Of a DNA stretch of 64,000 nucleotides, positions 1-8,364 are shown piece by piece. Location: positions 186,001 to 250,000 of the forward strand of contig NZ_AQQP01000005.1 in NCBI RefSeq assembly GCF_002210165.1, written 5' to 3'. A program made the position numbers and the translations under genes. Source of the stretch: Phaeobacter sp. 22II1-1F12B (GTDB taxonomy: Bacteria; Pseudomonadota; Alphaproteobacteria; Rhodobacterales; Rhodobacteraceae). Below the pieces are notes generated by a model. The model was given only the letters and a program-made list of their open reading frames with translations. It was not told the DNA's origin and did not search any database. Position 1 is the first letter of the stretch; every line of letters starts with the position of its first letter.

Positions 1-1193
1 AGGAAATCTTCATAAACAATCGGATCGGCGGCAATCACACCTGCCGAAAGCAGCGTATCCAGATCGCTGGCCGCCGTGACAGAGGCATCGGTCTTGCCGG
101 TAGCGGTATATCGGAAATAGCCCAACTTCTCGCGGCGAAGCGTTTCCAGATCGTCAGGGAATTCGGCGAAGGTTTCCGACAGCGTCGACATGTATTCCGC
201 AGCGTTGGATCCATCGGCTGCGGGGGTGACCTTGGCGCGGGTTTCGGCCAGCAGCCGGTCGTAAAGCGCTTGCCCTTTCGGCGTCAGCGCAAGTCCGCGC
301 TGTTCGATTTCGCCGAAACGGGCCGTGTGGCGGCCGGCCTCTGCCTTGCCGTCGGCGACGACGAAATCCACCATTTCCTGCAGCGCTTTGAACGAGGTCT
401 GGCGCAGCAGGATCGGAACATTGCGGGTCGGCGGGCCTTCGACCACGGCTTTGGGCGTGATGCCGTGTTCGGGCATCAACGTCTGTACCTTGTCGATGTC
501 CAGCGTTCGGGGCGTCAGGTGGTTGATGTGCGGACCGCGGAAACTGACAACATCGGCAATCAGACGGTGCGCATCGTGCAGCTTTTGATACATGCTGGCG
601 GAGACGCTGGCCTGCGTGTGCCAGCGGAACGTTTCCAGCGCTTCGTTCACGAAATTCTCGCCATCGGCGGCGCTCAGCCCGCCGTTCGCTTCTGCCTTTT
701 CGATGAGGGCGATGCAGCCCGGCGTAAATATCTGGCGAATCGCGAGGATCTGCGCAGCCTCGTTCCGCAGTTTCTCATCCGCGATCAGGTCCAGCCGCAG
801 AAGCGAGGTGAAAACGCGGAATGGATTCGCCTTGAGCGACTCATCCCTGATCGGACGGAAAGCAGTCGAATGGACAGGCACGCCGGCGACCGACAGGTCA
901 TAGTAGCCGACAGGCTCCATACCCATGACTGCAAAAAGACGGCGGATCGTCGACAATTCGTCAGCAGTCCCCAAGCGGATCGCGCCATGACGCTCGTCAC
1001 CGATCCGTTCAAGCTCTCCGAGTTGGCCAAGGCGCTCCTTTTCCTCGGCGTGGGCGTCGAGATAGCCTTCGTTCACCTCTTTGACGAGGTCCAGAAGCGT
1101 GCCATAGGCCGGAACTTCTTCGCGGTACATCCCTGACATTGCGGCAGAGAACCAGCTGCGGATTTGATCGGACGAGACGAATTCACCGGACAT
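1..1193 (-). CDS. hglS: 2-oxoadipate dioxygenase/decarboxylase (HglS/YdcJ, DUF1338), 3' end cut off
   Basis: The minus-strand frame opens at ATG 1193 and runs off the window edge without a stop, so about 397 residues are visible and the C-terminus is missing. It matches the HglS/YdcJ family, a non-haem iron enzyme of the VOC fold that converts 2-oxoadipate to D-2-hydroxyglutarate with O2, releasing CO2. The expected metal and substrate residues sit in family-like places: H69 and R73 in the segment ERHGAIR, H225 in INHLTPR, and E295 in RFGEIEQ. Further family segments are VPVHSTAFRP (about 106-114) and NPFRVFTSLLR (about 123-133). It is divergent from a LysR regulator, and the next gene after that regulator is a D-2-hydroxyglutarate dehydrogenase, which would use its product. 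The assignment comes from recognised family motifs. Confidence 0.88.
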   Translation of the reverse strand, partial: MSGEFVSSDQIRSWFSAAMSGMYREEVPAYGTLLDLVKEVNEGYLDAHAEEKERLGQLGELERIGDERHGAIRLGTADELSTIRRLFAVMGMEPVGYYDLSVAGVPVHSTAFRPIRDESLKANPFRVFTSLLRLDLIADEKLRNEAAQILAIRQIFTPGCIALIEKAEANGGLSAADGENFVNEALETFRWHTQASVSASMYQKLHDAHRLIADVVSFRGPHINHLTPRTLDIDKVQTLMPEHGITPKAVVEGPPTRNVPILLRQTSFKALQEMVDFVVADGKAEAGRHTARFGEIEQRGLALTPKGQALYDRLLAETRAKVTPAADGSNAAEYMSTLSETFAEFPDDLETLRREKLGYFRYTATGKTDASVTAASDLDTLLSAGVIAADPIVYEDF

Positions 1194-1353
1194 GGAAAGC
1201 CTTTCGAAGCTATGCGTCGTGATCATCAATCTAGGGTGCTCGGAAGCCGGGTGTAAAACGAGCGATTGAACTACCCCCATTCCGATTTCGCATGGTTGGT
1301 GGCATACTGCGGCCTTAGCCGGAGCCCCCACCCCCATCCAACAGGACGAAATC
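1194..1353. promoter_or_regulatory. divergent promoter region between hglS and the LysR gene
   Basis: These 160 bp separate two divergently transcribed genes, the usual place for a LysR-type regulator to bind. An AGGA box at about 1342-1345 lies 8 bases before the GTG start of the regulator. I see no clear T-N11-A palindrome that I would call an operator, so only the position supports a regulatory role. Confidence 0.45.
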
Positions 1354-2253
1354 GTGACGCTACAACGCCGCTACATGCCCGACATGAAAACGCTGGTGAC
1401 CTTTGAATCCGCCGCCCGCCACGGTAATTTCACCCGTGCGGGAGAAGAGCTTTCTCTGACGCAGAGCGCGGTCAGCCGGCAAATGCGCGATCTTGAAGAG
1501 CAGATTGGTAAACCATTGTTTGAACGGGTCCGCGGGCGGGTTGTGACCACGCCTGCGGGGAATGCCTTCCTTAAAGAAGTCCACCAGTTGCTGCGCCTGG
1601 CCGAAACGACAATGCGCCACGTCACAGCCGGCGCCCAAGGCGAAACCGTGGTTTCGATCAATGCTCTGCCGACCTTTGCGATGCGCTGGCTTCTGCCGCG
1701 AATACCGGGATTTCTGGCCCAGCATCCCGGAACCCGTTTCGACATAACAACCCGTCGTGACGTGTTCGATTTTCAAGCAACACAATGCGATCTGGCCATT
1801 CACTACGGTCAACCGATCTGGCCTGGGGCGGTCTGCACATACCTTTGCAGCGAAGTGGTCTTGCCGATTGTCGGCGGGCCGCTGCGCGATCAACGTCTGT
1901 CGCGCGCGCAGGACCTGATCGACGCTCCGAAGATCCATCTTACCGAACGCCCCGGGCTCTGGAGCGAATGGTTCGAGGAACAGGGCATGGAGCTTGAGAA
2001 CGCGAACGAAGGTCACTGGTTCGACCAATTCTCCCTCACGATCGAGGCGGTGAAAGCGGGGCTTGGCTATGCGCTGATACCCGGTTACCTAATAGAGGCC
2101 GAGCTGCACCGGGGTGAATTGAAAGTGGCTCTGGACATCCCCTTCTCGACCGACAACGCCTATTACATCGCAGTACCCGAAGGGCGAAGCGAACAGGTTC
2201 GCGCTTTCCGCGACTGGCTGATCAGCGCGGTATCCTTTAGGCCGATGGCATGA
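1354..2253 (+). CDS. LysR-family transcriptional regulator
   Basis: A 299-residue LysR-type regulator of normal length. The N-terminal winged helix-turn-helix covers about residues 10-68, with the typical stretch FTRAGEELSLTQSAVSRQMR followed by LEEQIGKPLFER. The rest is a periplasmic-binding-protein-like effector domain. GTG 1354 is chosen because it has the better Shine-Dalgarno spacing. In-frame ATGs at 1375 and 1384 would shorten the protein by 7 or 10 residues without harming the fold. It is divergent from hglS and ends 81 bases before the dehydrogenase start, so the simplest inference is that it controls both, sensing a lysine-pathway intermediate such as 2-oxoadipate or 2-hydroxyglutarate. 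The effector is not visible in the sequence. Confidence 0.9.
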   Translation: MTLQRRYMPDMKTLVTFESAARHGNFTRAGEELSLTQSAVSRQMRDLEEQIGKPLFERVRGRVVTTPAGNAFLKEVHQLLRLAETTMRHVTAGAQGETVVSINALPTFAMRWLLPRIPGFLAQHPGTRFDITTRRDVFDFQATQCDLAIHYGQPIWPGAVCTYLCSEVVLPIVGGPLRDQRLSRAQDLIDAPKIHLTERPGLWSEWFEEQGMELENANEGHWFDQFSLTIEAVKAGLGYALIPGYLIEAELHRGELKVALDIPFSTDNAYYIAVPEGRSEQVRAFRDWLISAVSFRPMA

Positions 2254-2334
2254 GTAACCATTCCATTTGCGCACAACCTCATGACAATCGGGCGCTGTAT
2301 TTCAGGCGGCACCCATGTCATCCAGAGCGCAATC

Positions 2335-5229
2335 ATGCCCGATACCCTGCATACCCACACCATGCCCGCGCCCGCCCTACCGGTTCCTCCGTCGCCGACC
2401 GATATTGACCGTTTCCAAGACAGGCTTCTGGCCGAAGGATATGCTGGAGATACGGCCACAGATCTTGGCACGCGGGCCGTCATGGCCACCGACAATTCCG
2501 TTTACGAATGCCTGCCGGCAGCAGTCCTTTTCCCCAAGCGAGCCGATGACCTGAACTGCATCATGCGCGCCGCCGTCGAGACCGGCATTGCAATCGTGGC
2601 GCGGGGCGGTGGGACCGGTACAAACGGGCAGTCTCTGACCGACAGCGTGATCGTCGATTGTTCGCGTTACCTCAATCGCATCGAGCGGATCGACCCCGAA
2701 GCGGGTATCGCCGTGGCGCAACCCGGCGTCATTCTGGACGAGTTGAATCGCGCAGCCGCGGAACACGGGCTTTTCTTTGCCCCGACCGTCTCGACCGCCT
2801 CGCGCGCGACGCTCGGCGGTATGGCGGCAACGGATGCTTCGGGCAAAGGGTCGCGCATTTACGGCCGGACTTCGGACCACGTACTGAACATGGAAGTCGC
2901 CCTAGGCAACGGCGAAACCTGGCAGACCGAGGCGCTGGACCCAGAGGCTTTGAATACGATTTGCACGCAGGACGACCTGCCGGGCCAGTTGCATCGCCTC
3001 CTCCGCGACGTCGCCGACGACGAACGCGAAGAGATCGAGCGCGTTTATCCAGCGATGAACCGGGGACTTACCGGCTACAACCTTCGGCAGCTCTACGATG
3101 CATCCGGACATTTCCATCTGGAAAAGCTGCTCTGTGGGTCGGAAGGTTCACTTGCCCTGACCCGCCGCCTGACTCTGCGCCTGCTGAAAAAACCAACGCA
3201 TCGGGCGCTTATGGTTGTGGGCTATGACGATCCGATGTCAGCCTTATCGGATGTCGGGCGGCTCGCCGGGGCCGAGCCTGCTGCGGTGGAATTTATTGAC
3301 GACCATATTCTGCGACTGGCCAAGGACGACCCGATCTGGGCCGACATCCGCGATGTGCTGGATGCGCCTGTGGGCGTACAGATTGGTGGTCTGAACTTCG
3401 TCGAAGTTCAGGCAGACAGCGAGGCGTCACTGGACATCGTACTCGCCCGATTGAACGCCCTGCCGCAAGCAACGGAGACCGTCGTTTCGCGGTGTCTTGT
3501 CCGCGACCCCTTCGTCATTGCACAGCTCTGGTCCCTTCGGTCGCGCTGCGTTGGCCTACTGGGCCGAATGGATCCAACACGTCAAGGCACCGCATTTGTC
3601 GAAGATGCTGCCGTCCCGCCCGAGGCCCTACCCGCTTTCGTCGCCGGGTTCCGTGAAATTCTTGATGCGCATGGGTTGTCATACGGCATGTTTGGCCATG
3701 CGGATGTGGGTTGCCTGCATGTGCGCCCGGCGCTCGACATGCGGCGCCCCGGAGATGCGGCCAAGTTGCGGCCCGTGTCGGACGCGGTCGAGGCGCTGGC
3801 GCGGCGTCACGGCGGCCTGATCTGGGGTGAACATGGCAAGGGGGTGCGCGGCGAATACGGACCACTGGTCTTTGGCGAAAGGCTTTACGCGCGGATGTGC
3901 CAGATAAAGGCAGCTTTCGATCCTGCTAATCTGCTGAATCCCGGCAAGATTGCCACGCCCTCACCTGATGAACCGCTGCTGGCCGTCGACGGGGTGCCTT
4001 TCCGAGGGGCGCGCGATGCGACGATCCCTGCGCACCTGAACGAAGATTTTGAGAAAGCGGTCAAGTGCAACGGTAATGGTCAGTGCTTCGGGCAGGATGC
4101 ATTCGACGCGATGTGCCCGTCGTACAAGGCGACCGGCGACCGGCGGCAATCGCCGAAAGGCCGCGCAGCGATGTTGCGTATCTGGGCGCGTGGAGGCGCT
4201 GATGCCGAGGAGATCGCACCCGAGTTGCACCGTAGCCTCGAAACCTGCCTCGCCTGCAAGGCCTGCGCCAGCCAATGCCCGGTTAAAGTCGACATTCCGC
4301 AAATGCGGTCGCGTTTCCTTGACGAATGGCATCAGAATAACCGAAGGCCGCTGCGCCACCATCTGCTGGGTCTAATGGAAACCTTCGCCCCGGTGATGCG
4401 CCGCCTGCCCTTGGTAACCAATACTGCGTTGTCGCTGGCCGCGCCGATTATGGAACGTATTGGACTTGTTCATCTGCCTTATGTTGATCCCGCCCGCCGG
4501 ACGACGCGTTCCAGAACCGGCCGACCCGGTGTAATACTGCTTGAGGATACCTTCACCGCCACTTGGGACGGTCGTGTGATCGAGGCCGCTTCGCGGCTGC
4601 TTGATACGCTTGGCTATGACGTGACCCGCGAAAGCGCCTCGCCGAATGGGAAAGCTCTGCACCACCTCGGAAGGTTGCGGGCTTTCCGACGCGTCGCACG
4701 CAAAGCGTTGGTTCGGGAACGGGCACTAGTTGGCCGTGGTTTACCGATCATAGCACTGGAGCCGGCAGTTCTGTGTCTGTGGCGAGATGAATACCGGGCA
4801 CTACGCGGCGCGGACTCTCCGATTCAGTCGTTGGACCAGTTCCTGTCGCGCGAAATCAGTCGTGGCGCCCTGCCTGAGCTGAAAAGTGCTGAGCCGAATG
4901 TGTATCGTCTTTTCCCGCATTGCACCGAAAATACGTCAGACCCCGAAAGCGCCGGACGCTGGTCAGCGATCTTCTCGCATTTCGGTTTGCGACTTGAAGG
5001 TGAACGGACCGGATGCTGCGGAATGGCCGGAACCTTCGGCCATGAACGCAAAAACCAAGAAATCTCGGAAAAGCTGTTTGACATGTCTTGGGCGCCGCGC
5101 CTTAAGGAACGCGACAAGGGCACGCCGCTGGCCACGGGCTTTTCCTGTCGGTGCCAGACCGAACGACTTGCTGGCGAACGTCCGGATCACCCCGTCGAAG
5201 CGCTGGCCAGACAGTTGGTCAACGGATGA
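2335..5229 (+). CDS. ydiJ: D-2-hydroxyglutarate dehydrogenase, YdiJ type (FAD + Fe-S + CCG domains)
   Basis: A protein of about 964 residues joining an FAD-binding PCMH domain (about 40-270), an FAD-oxidase C-terminal domain (to about 555), a ferredoxin-like segment with CLACKACASQCP near residue 640, and a C-terminal cysteine-rich region with GCCGMAGTFG near 893. This is the architecture of E. coli YdiJ, which oxidises D-2-hydroxyglutarate to 2-oxoglutarate. The N-terminal run GDTATDLGTRAVMATDNSVY is YdiJ-like, unlike shorter GlcD or D-lactate dehydrogenases. An in-frame ATG at 2281 would add 18 residues; ATG 2335 is preferred because homology begins shortly after it. HglS next door makes D-2-hydroxyglutarate, so the pair would finish 2-oxoadipate breakdown at the TCA cycle. 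Confidence 0.87.
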   Translation: MPDTLHTHTMPAPALPVPPSPTDIDRFQDRLLAEGYAGDTATDLGTRAVMATDNSVYECLPAAVLFPKRADDLNCIMRAAVETGIAIVARGGGTGTNGQSLTDSVIVDCSRYLNRIERIDPEAGIAVAQPGVILDELNRAAAEHGLFFAPTVSTASRATLGGMAATDASGKGSRIYGRTSDHVLNMEVALGNGETWQTEALDPEALNTICTQDDLPGQLHRLLRDVADDEREEIERVYPAMNRGLTGYNLRQLYDASGHFHLEKLLCGSEGSLALTRRLTLRLLKKPTHRALMVVGYDDPMSALSDVGRLAGAEPAAVEFIDDHILRLAKDDPIWADIRDVLDAPVGVQIGGLNFVEVQADSEASLDIVLARLNALPQATETVVSRCLVRDPFVIAQLWSLRSRCVGLLGRMDPTRQGTAFVEDAAVPPEALPAFVAGFREILDAHGLSYGMFGHADVGCLHVRPALDMRRPGDAAKLRPVSDAVEALARRHGGLIWGEHGKGVRGEYGPLVFGERLYARMCQIKAAFDPANLLNPGKIATPSPDEPLLAVDGVPFRGARDATIPAHLNEDFEKAVKCNGNGQCFGQDAFDAMCPSYKATGDRRQSPKGRAAMLRIWARGGADAEEIAPELHRSLETCLACKACASQCPVKVDIPQMRSRFLDEWHQNNRRPLRHHLLGLMETFAPVMRRLPLVTNTALSLAAPIMERIGLVHLPYVDPARRTTRSRTGRPGVILLEDTFTATWDGRVIEAASRLLDTLGYDVTRESASPNGKALHHLGRLRAFRRVARKALVRERALVGRGLPIIALEPAVLCLWRDEYRALRGADSPIQSLDQFLSREISRGALPELKSAEPNVYRLFPHCTENTSDPESAGRWSAIFSHFGLRLEGERTGCCGMAGTFGHERKNQEISEKLFDMSWAPRLKERDKGTPLATGFSCRCQTERLAGERPDHPVEALARQLVNG

Positions 5230-5278
5230 TCGCGAGCGCGCGCCGCAGCGAGCCGCCTAAAGTTTGAGCACCTCTTGA

Positions 5279-5899
5279 TCAGGTGGTAACGACCCACAGA
5301 ACCTCGGCATCTTCATCGCCAACAGAGGTCCAACAATGCTCGCCATTGGCGTCGTAATAGACCGAGTCGCCCTCTTCCAGGTCGAGCGGTTCATAGATGC
5401 GCGTGTGCAACTGCATCCGGCCCTTCACAACATAGAGGTAAATCTCGGCGTCAGAGTGGGCCCAGACCGGATAGTCATCGGTGCTGCGGGCGGTGACGCT
5501 GGTCCGGATTGGCACCATGCGCTTGTTCTTAAGGTCATGACACAGAAGGAAATTGTCGCACGACATGGATGTGTGCGATTTACCCTCACCCTTGCGGCTG
5601 ACGGCACGACGTCCCTGCATCAAGCCGACTTGACGCGACTGTGTCAGCAGGTCGGTCACGTCCATTTCAAAGCCTGCAGCGATCTTCTGCAGCGTCGTCA
5701 CGGTAGGGGAAAGCTCGCCCCGTTCGATCTTTGATAGGGTTGACGCCGCAACCCCAGTCTTGCGCGCGCATTCCTGCAAGGTGAGCCCGTGTTCCTGACG
5801 GAGCGCAGTGATTCGCTCGGACACCGTGATCTCTCCGGTGGGTCCACCGTTCAAATTTGCCTCTTTTTTCATCACCAGAGTTTCACCGTTCAGAAGCAT
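5279..5899 (-). CDS. XRE-cupin transcriptional regulator
   Basis: A 206-residue regulator. A helix-turn-helix of the XRE family lies at about residues 28-85 (ECARKTGVAASTLSKIERG), followed by a cupin-2 barrel at about 130-205 (HSDAEIYLYVVKGRMQLHTR, then GDSVYYDANGEHCW). Proteins of this build usually repress a neighbouring catabolic or transport operon and release DNA on binding a small ligand in the cupin pocket. ATG 5899 is supported by an AAGGA box 7 bases upstream. It is divergent from the DapA-family gene, with repeated operator-like units between them, which makes it the likely local regulator of that operon. The ligand is unknown. Confidence 0.9.
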   Translation of the reverse strand: MLLNGETLVMKKEANLNGGPTGEITVSERITALRQEHGLTLQECARKTGVAASTLSKIERGELSPTVTTLQKIAAGFEMDVTDLLTQSRQVGLMQGRRAVSRKGEGKSHTSMSCDNFLLCHDLKNKRMVPIRTSVTARSTDDYPVWAHSDAEIYLYVVKGRMQLHTRIYEPLDLEEGDSVYYDANGEHCWTSVGDEDAEVLWVVTT

Positions 5900-5987
5900 A
5901 CGCCATCCTTTTCATACTGCCTATCTGTGCGGATCGACCCGCTTGTTCCGCGATCCGAACTGATCGGACGTTACGAACAACCCATTC

Positions 5988-6132
5988 ACTATACGAAACT
6001 TTCCCGGCCTTCACCAAAGAACTGTGGGCTTGGGCGACTTTCATCCAGCTTGCGGCGCAAAAAAACATCAACACGCCAAAATCGATCACAAAACGTACTA
6101 TACGAATTTTTTCTATTATCCGATATTTTTTG
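5988..6132. repeat. operator-like 18-bp repeat units in the dapA-like promoter
   Basis: Three related 18-base units lie in this 382-base intergenic region (5900-6282): 5988-6005 (ACTATACGAAACTTTCCC), 6097-6114 (ACTATACGAATTTTTTCT) and 6115-6132 (ATTATCCGATATTTTTTG). The last two are head to tail with no gap. The first ten bases of units one and two are identical. A possible -35 TTGACC follows at about 6133-6138. The region is much richer in A+T than the flanking genes. Related units occur before the FAD dehydrogenase at 16890-16925. Binding by the adjacent XRE-cupin regulator is an inference. Confidence 0.5.
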
Positions 6133-6282
6133 TTGACCGCCAAGCATAAGTTTGGGCAGTCTCGATGTAACGCTGCGATGACAACTATGACCTACAGACG
6201 GTCTGGCGATGCACATTGCGGTCAAGAAACCGCCCGCCCCAGAGCTGGCTAAAGACAGACGACAACGAAAGGTCCCATTCCA

Positions 6283-7182
6283 ATGACGCTTACCAAGGAG
6301 TCGATTTCCGGCCTCTACACCGCGATCGTGACGCCGTTCAAACCGGACCTGACCGTGGACCACGATGCCGTCACGATGCTGGTTAAGCGTCAGATCGCTG
6401 CTGGCGCCGCCGGCATCGTACCGATCGGCGGTACAGGCGAATATCCCAACCTGTCGCGTCAGGAACGCCGCGACATCGTTGCGACCTGCGTCGACGCCGC
6501 AGGCGATGCACCTGTCATGCCGGGCGTACTGGCCTCGGGCTACGCAGACTCCCTCGATGCGGCGCGTGACTTTAAAGAAGTCGGCGCAAGCGCAGTCATG
6601 CTGGTCACGCCCTACTACACCACCGGCACGCAAGACGGCATCCGCAGTTACTTTGGCAATTTCCGCAAGGATCTGGATCTGCCGCTGCTGGCTTACGAGA
6701 TCCCGCGCCGCACGACCGTGTCCATTTCGGCCGACACCTATGTCAAGCTGGCGGACGACGGATCGCTTCTCGGCATGAAGTATTCGAACTACGACCTGCC
6801 GACCTTTATCGATATCATTCGCGATGCGGGCGATAAGCTGGCCGTGCTGTCTGGCGAAGAGCCGCTGTTTGCAACGCATGTTGCGCACGGCGCATCCGGC
6901 GGGGTTTTGGCCTCGGCCACGATCTACCCTGAATTCTGGATCCGCCTGTACGAGATGGCCCGGTCCGGCGACCTTGCGGGTGCCATGAAAATGCAGCATC
7001 AGATCGCGCCAGTCCTGGACGCCATCTACCGCGAAACGAACCCGGGCCCGCTGAAGCAATACATGAAGATGGCCGGAACGGATGTAGGCGGCGTGCGCCT
7101 GCCCCTGACCCCGCCCACCGATGAAACCCTGCGCCTTATGGAAGCCGCACTGGCCGATTTCGAAGGCGCGCGGGCGGCTTGA
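6283..7182 (+). CDS. dihydrodipicolinate synthase (DapA) family lyase/aldolase
   Basis: A 299-residue class I aldolase-fold enzyme. The Schiff-base lysine is K166 (LLGMKYSNY), the catalytic tyrosine is Y138 (LAYEIPRRTT), and the pyruvate-binding loop is GGTGEY at 49-54 rather than the GTTGES of true DapA. The family includes DapA, N-acetylneuraminate lyase, 2-keto-3-deoxy sugar acid enzymes and 1-pyrroline-4-hydroxy-2-carboxylate deaminase. The altered loop and the operon context (importer plus hydantoinase subunits) point to a catabolic lyase or dehydratase-deaminase acting on a 2-oxo acid, not lysine biosynthesis. It is first in a seven-gene plus-strand operon. The exact substrate cannot be read from the sequence. 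Confidence 0.88.
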   Translation: MTLTKESISGLYTAIVTPFKPDLTVDHDAVTMLVKRQIAAGAAGIVPIGGTGEYPNLSRQERRDIVATCVDAAGDAPVMPGVLASGYADSLDAARDFKEVGASAVMLVTPYYTTGTQDGIRSYFGNFRKDLDLPLLAYEIPRRTTVSISADTYVKLADDGSLLGMKYSNYDLPTFIDIIRDAGDKLAVLSGEEPLFATHVAHGASGGVLASATIYPEFWIRLYEMARSGDLAGAMKMQHQIAPVLDAIYRETNPGPLKQYMKMAGTDVGGVRLPLTPPTDETLRLMEAALADFEGARAA

Positions 7183-7220
7183 TCGCCCCTGCCCTTGCTG
7201 GACGCAAAGGAGACACGACA

Positions 7221-8312
7221 ATGACGAACACGCATTCGGCCTCCGTCAGCCTGCGCAACGTAAGCCGCACCTTTGGCGAACATGTCGCGCTGCATCCGAT
7301 GAACCTTGAAATCCCGGCGGGCGAGTTCGTCTCGCTGCTTGGACCTTCGGGGTGCGGTAAGACCACGACGCTGCGGATCGTCGCCGGGCTGGAAAGCCCC
7401 GACGACGGCGAAATCTGGATCGGCGACCGCAACGTGACCCACATTTCGCCGAACCAGCGCCATCTCGGGATGGTGTTCCAGAACTACGCGCTGTTTCCGC
7501 ACCTGACAGTCAGCGAAAACGTCGCCTTTGGCTTGCAGATGGCAAAAACTCCCAAGGCCGAAATCGCGCCGCGCGTGTCCCGTATGCTGGATATGGTCCA
7601 CCTTTCGCAATTTTCCGACCGAATGCCGACTCAGCTCTCGGGCGGGCAGCAGCAGCGTGTTGCGCTCGCACGTTCGCTGGCGACGAACCCGAACGTTCTG
7701 CTACTCGACGAACCGATGGCCGCGCTGGACAAGAACCTGCGGGAATCCATGCAGTACGAGCTGCGCCAGATTCAAGAAAGCTTCGGGACCACCACGATCA
7801 TGGTCACCCACGACCAGGAAGAAGCGCTTTCCCTGTCCGACCGCATCGTGGTGATGAACCAGGGCCGGGTGCTGCAAAGCGGTGCCCCGCAGGAAATCTA
7901 TGACGCCCCGAGCGACCGGTTCGTGTCTGAATTCCTTGGTGCGTCCAACCTGATTGATTGCCGCGTCGCCGATATCGGCCCCGAAGGCGCGACGTTGACA
8001 CCCGGTGGCGACATCCGCCTGACCGCCCCTGCCCGTCCGGGGCTGAGCGACGGTGCCACTGTCACTCTCGCGGTACGGCCCGAAAAAATCTCGCTGAGCT
8101 CGGACCGCCCCGGTGCCGGCCCGGCCCTGCCCGGCACCGTGATGACGCATATTTTCCGCGGCGCATCTCACGCCTATCGGATCCAGCCCGAGGGCAGCGA
8201 CAACGCAATCCTTGTCTACGAACAGGCTTCCGGCGGACTGGGAACCCCGGCCCGCGAGGTCGGCAGCAAGGTCTGGGCCCACTGGTCACCAGACGCGCAG
8301 ACCCTTCTCTGA
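7221..8312 (+). CDS. ABC transporter ATP-binding protein, spermidine/putrescine (PotA) type
   Basis: A 363-residue ATPase. It has Walker A GPSGCGKTT at 41-49, a Q-loop MVFQNYALFPH, the ABC signature LSGGQQQRVALARSL and Walker B VLLLDEPMAALD. A C-terminal TOBE regulatory domain follows (about 270-363). ATG 7221 is preferred over an earlier in-frame TTG because AAGGAG lies at 7207-7212. With the two permeases and the binding protein downstream it forms a polyamine/opine/phosphonate-type importer. The hydantoinase B gene sits between this gene and the permeases, so the transporter genes are split by an enzyme gene. Confidence 0.92.
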   Translation: MTNTHSASVSLRNVSRTFGEHVALHPMNLEIPAGEFVSLLGPSGCGKTTTLRIVAGLESPDDGEIWIGDRNVTHISPNQRHLGMVFQNYALFPHLTVSENVAFGLQMAKTPKAEIAPRVSRMLDMVHLSQFSDRMPTQLSGGQQQRVALARSLATNPNVLLLDEPMAALDKNLRESMQYELRQIQESFGTTTIMVTHDQEEALSLSDRIVVMNQGRVLQSGAPQEIYDAPSDRFVSEFLGASNLIDCRVADIGPEGATLTPGGDIRLTAPARPGLSDGATVTLAVRPEKISLSSDRPGAGPALPGTVMTHIFRGASHAYRIQPEGSDNAILVYEQASGGLGTPAREVGSKVWAHWSPDAQTLL

Positions 8313-8364
8313 TCACAAAAGCACACCAGCCCGAAGACACCGGGCCGACGAACAGGAACGACCC

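Noticed and set aside
270-1136. Long plus-strand open frame opposite hglS
   Set aside because: It lies wholly within the recognised hglS gene, and the protein has no family features. High GC makes long antisense frames common.
5989-7221. 410-codon minus-strand open frame opposite the DapA-like gene
   Set aside because: Antisense to a clear DapA-family gene, with arginine- and glycine-rich, unprotein-like sequence and no domain.
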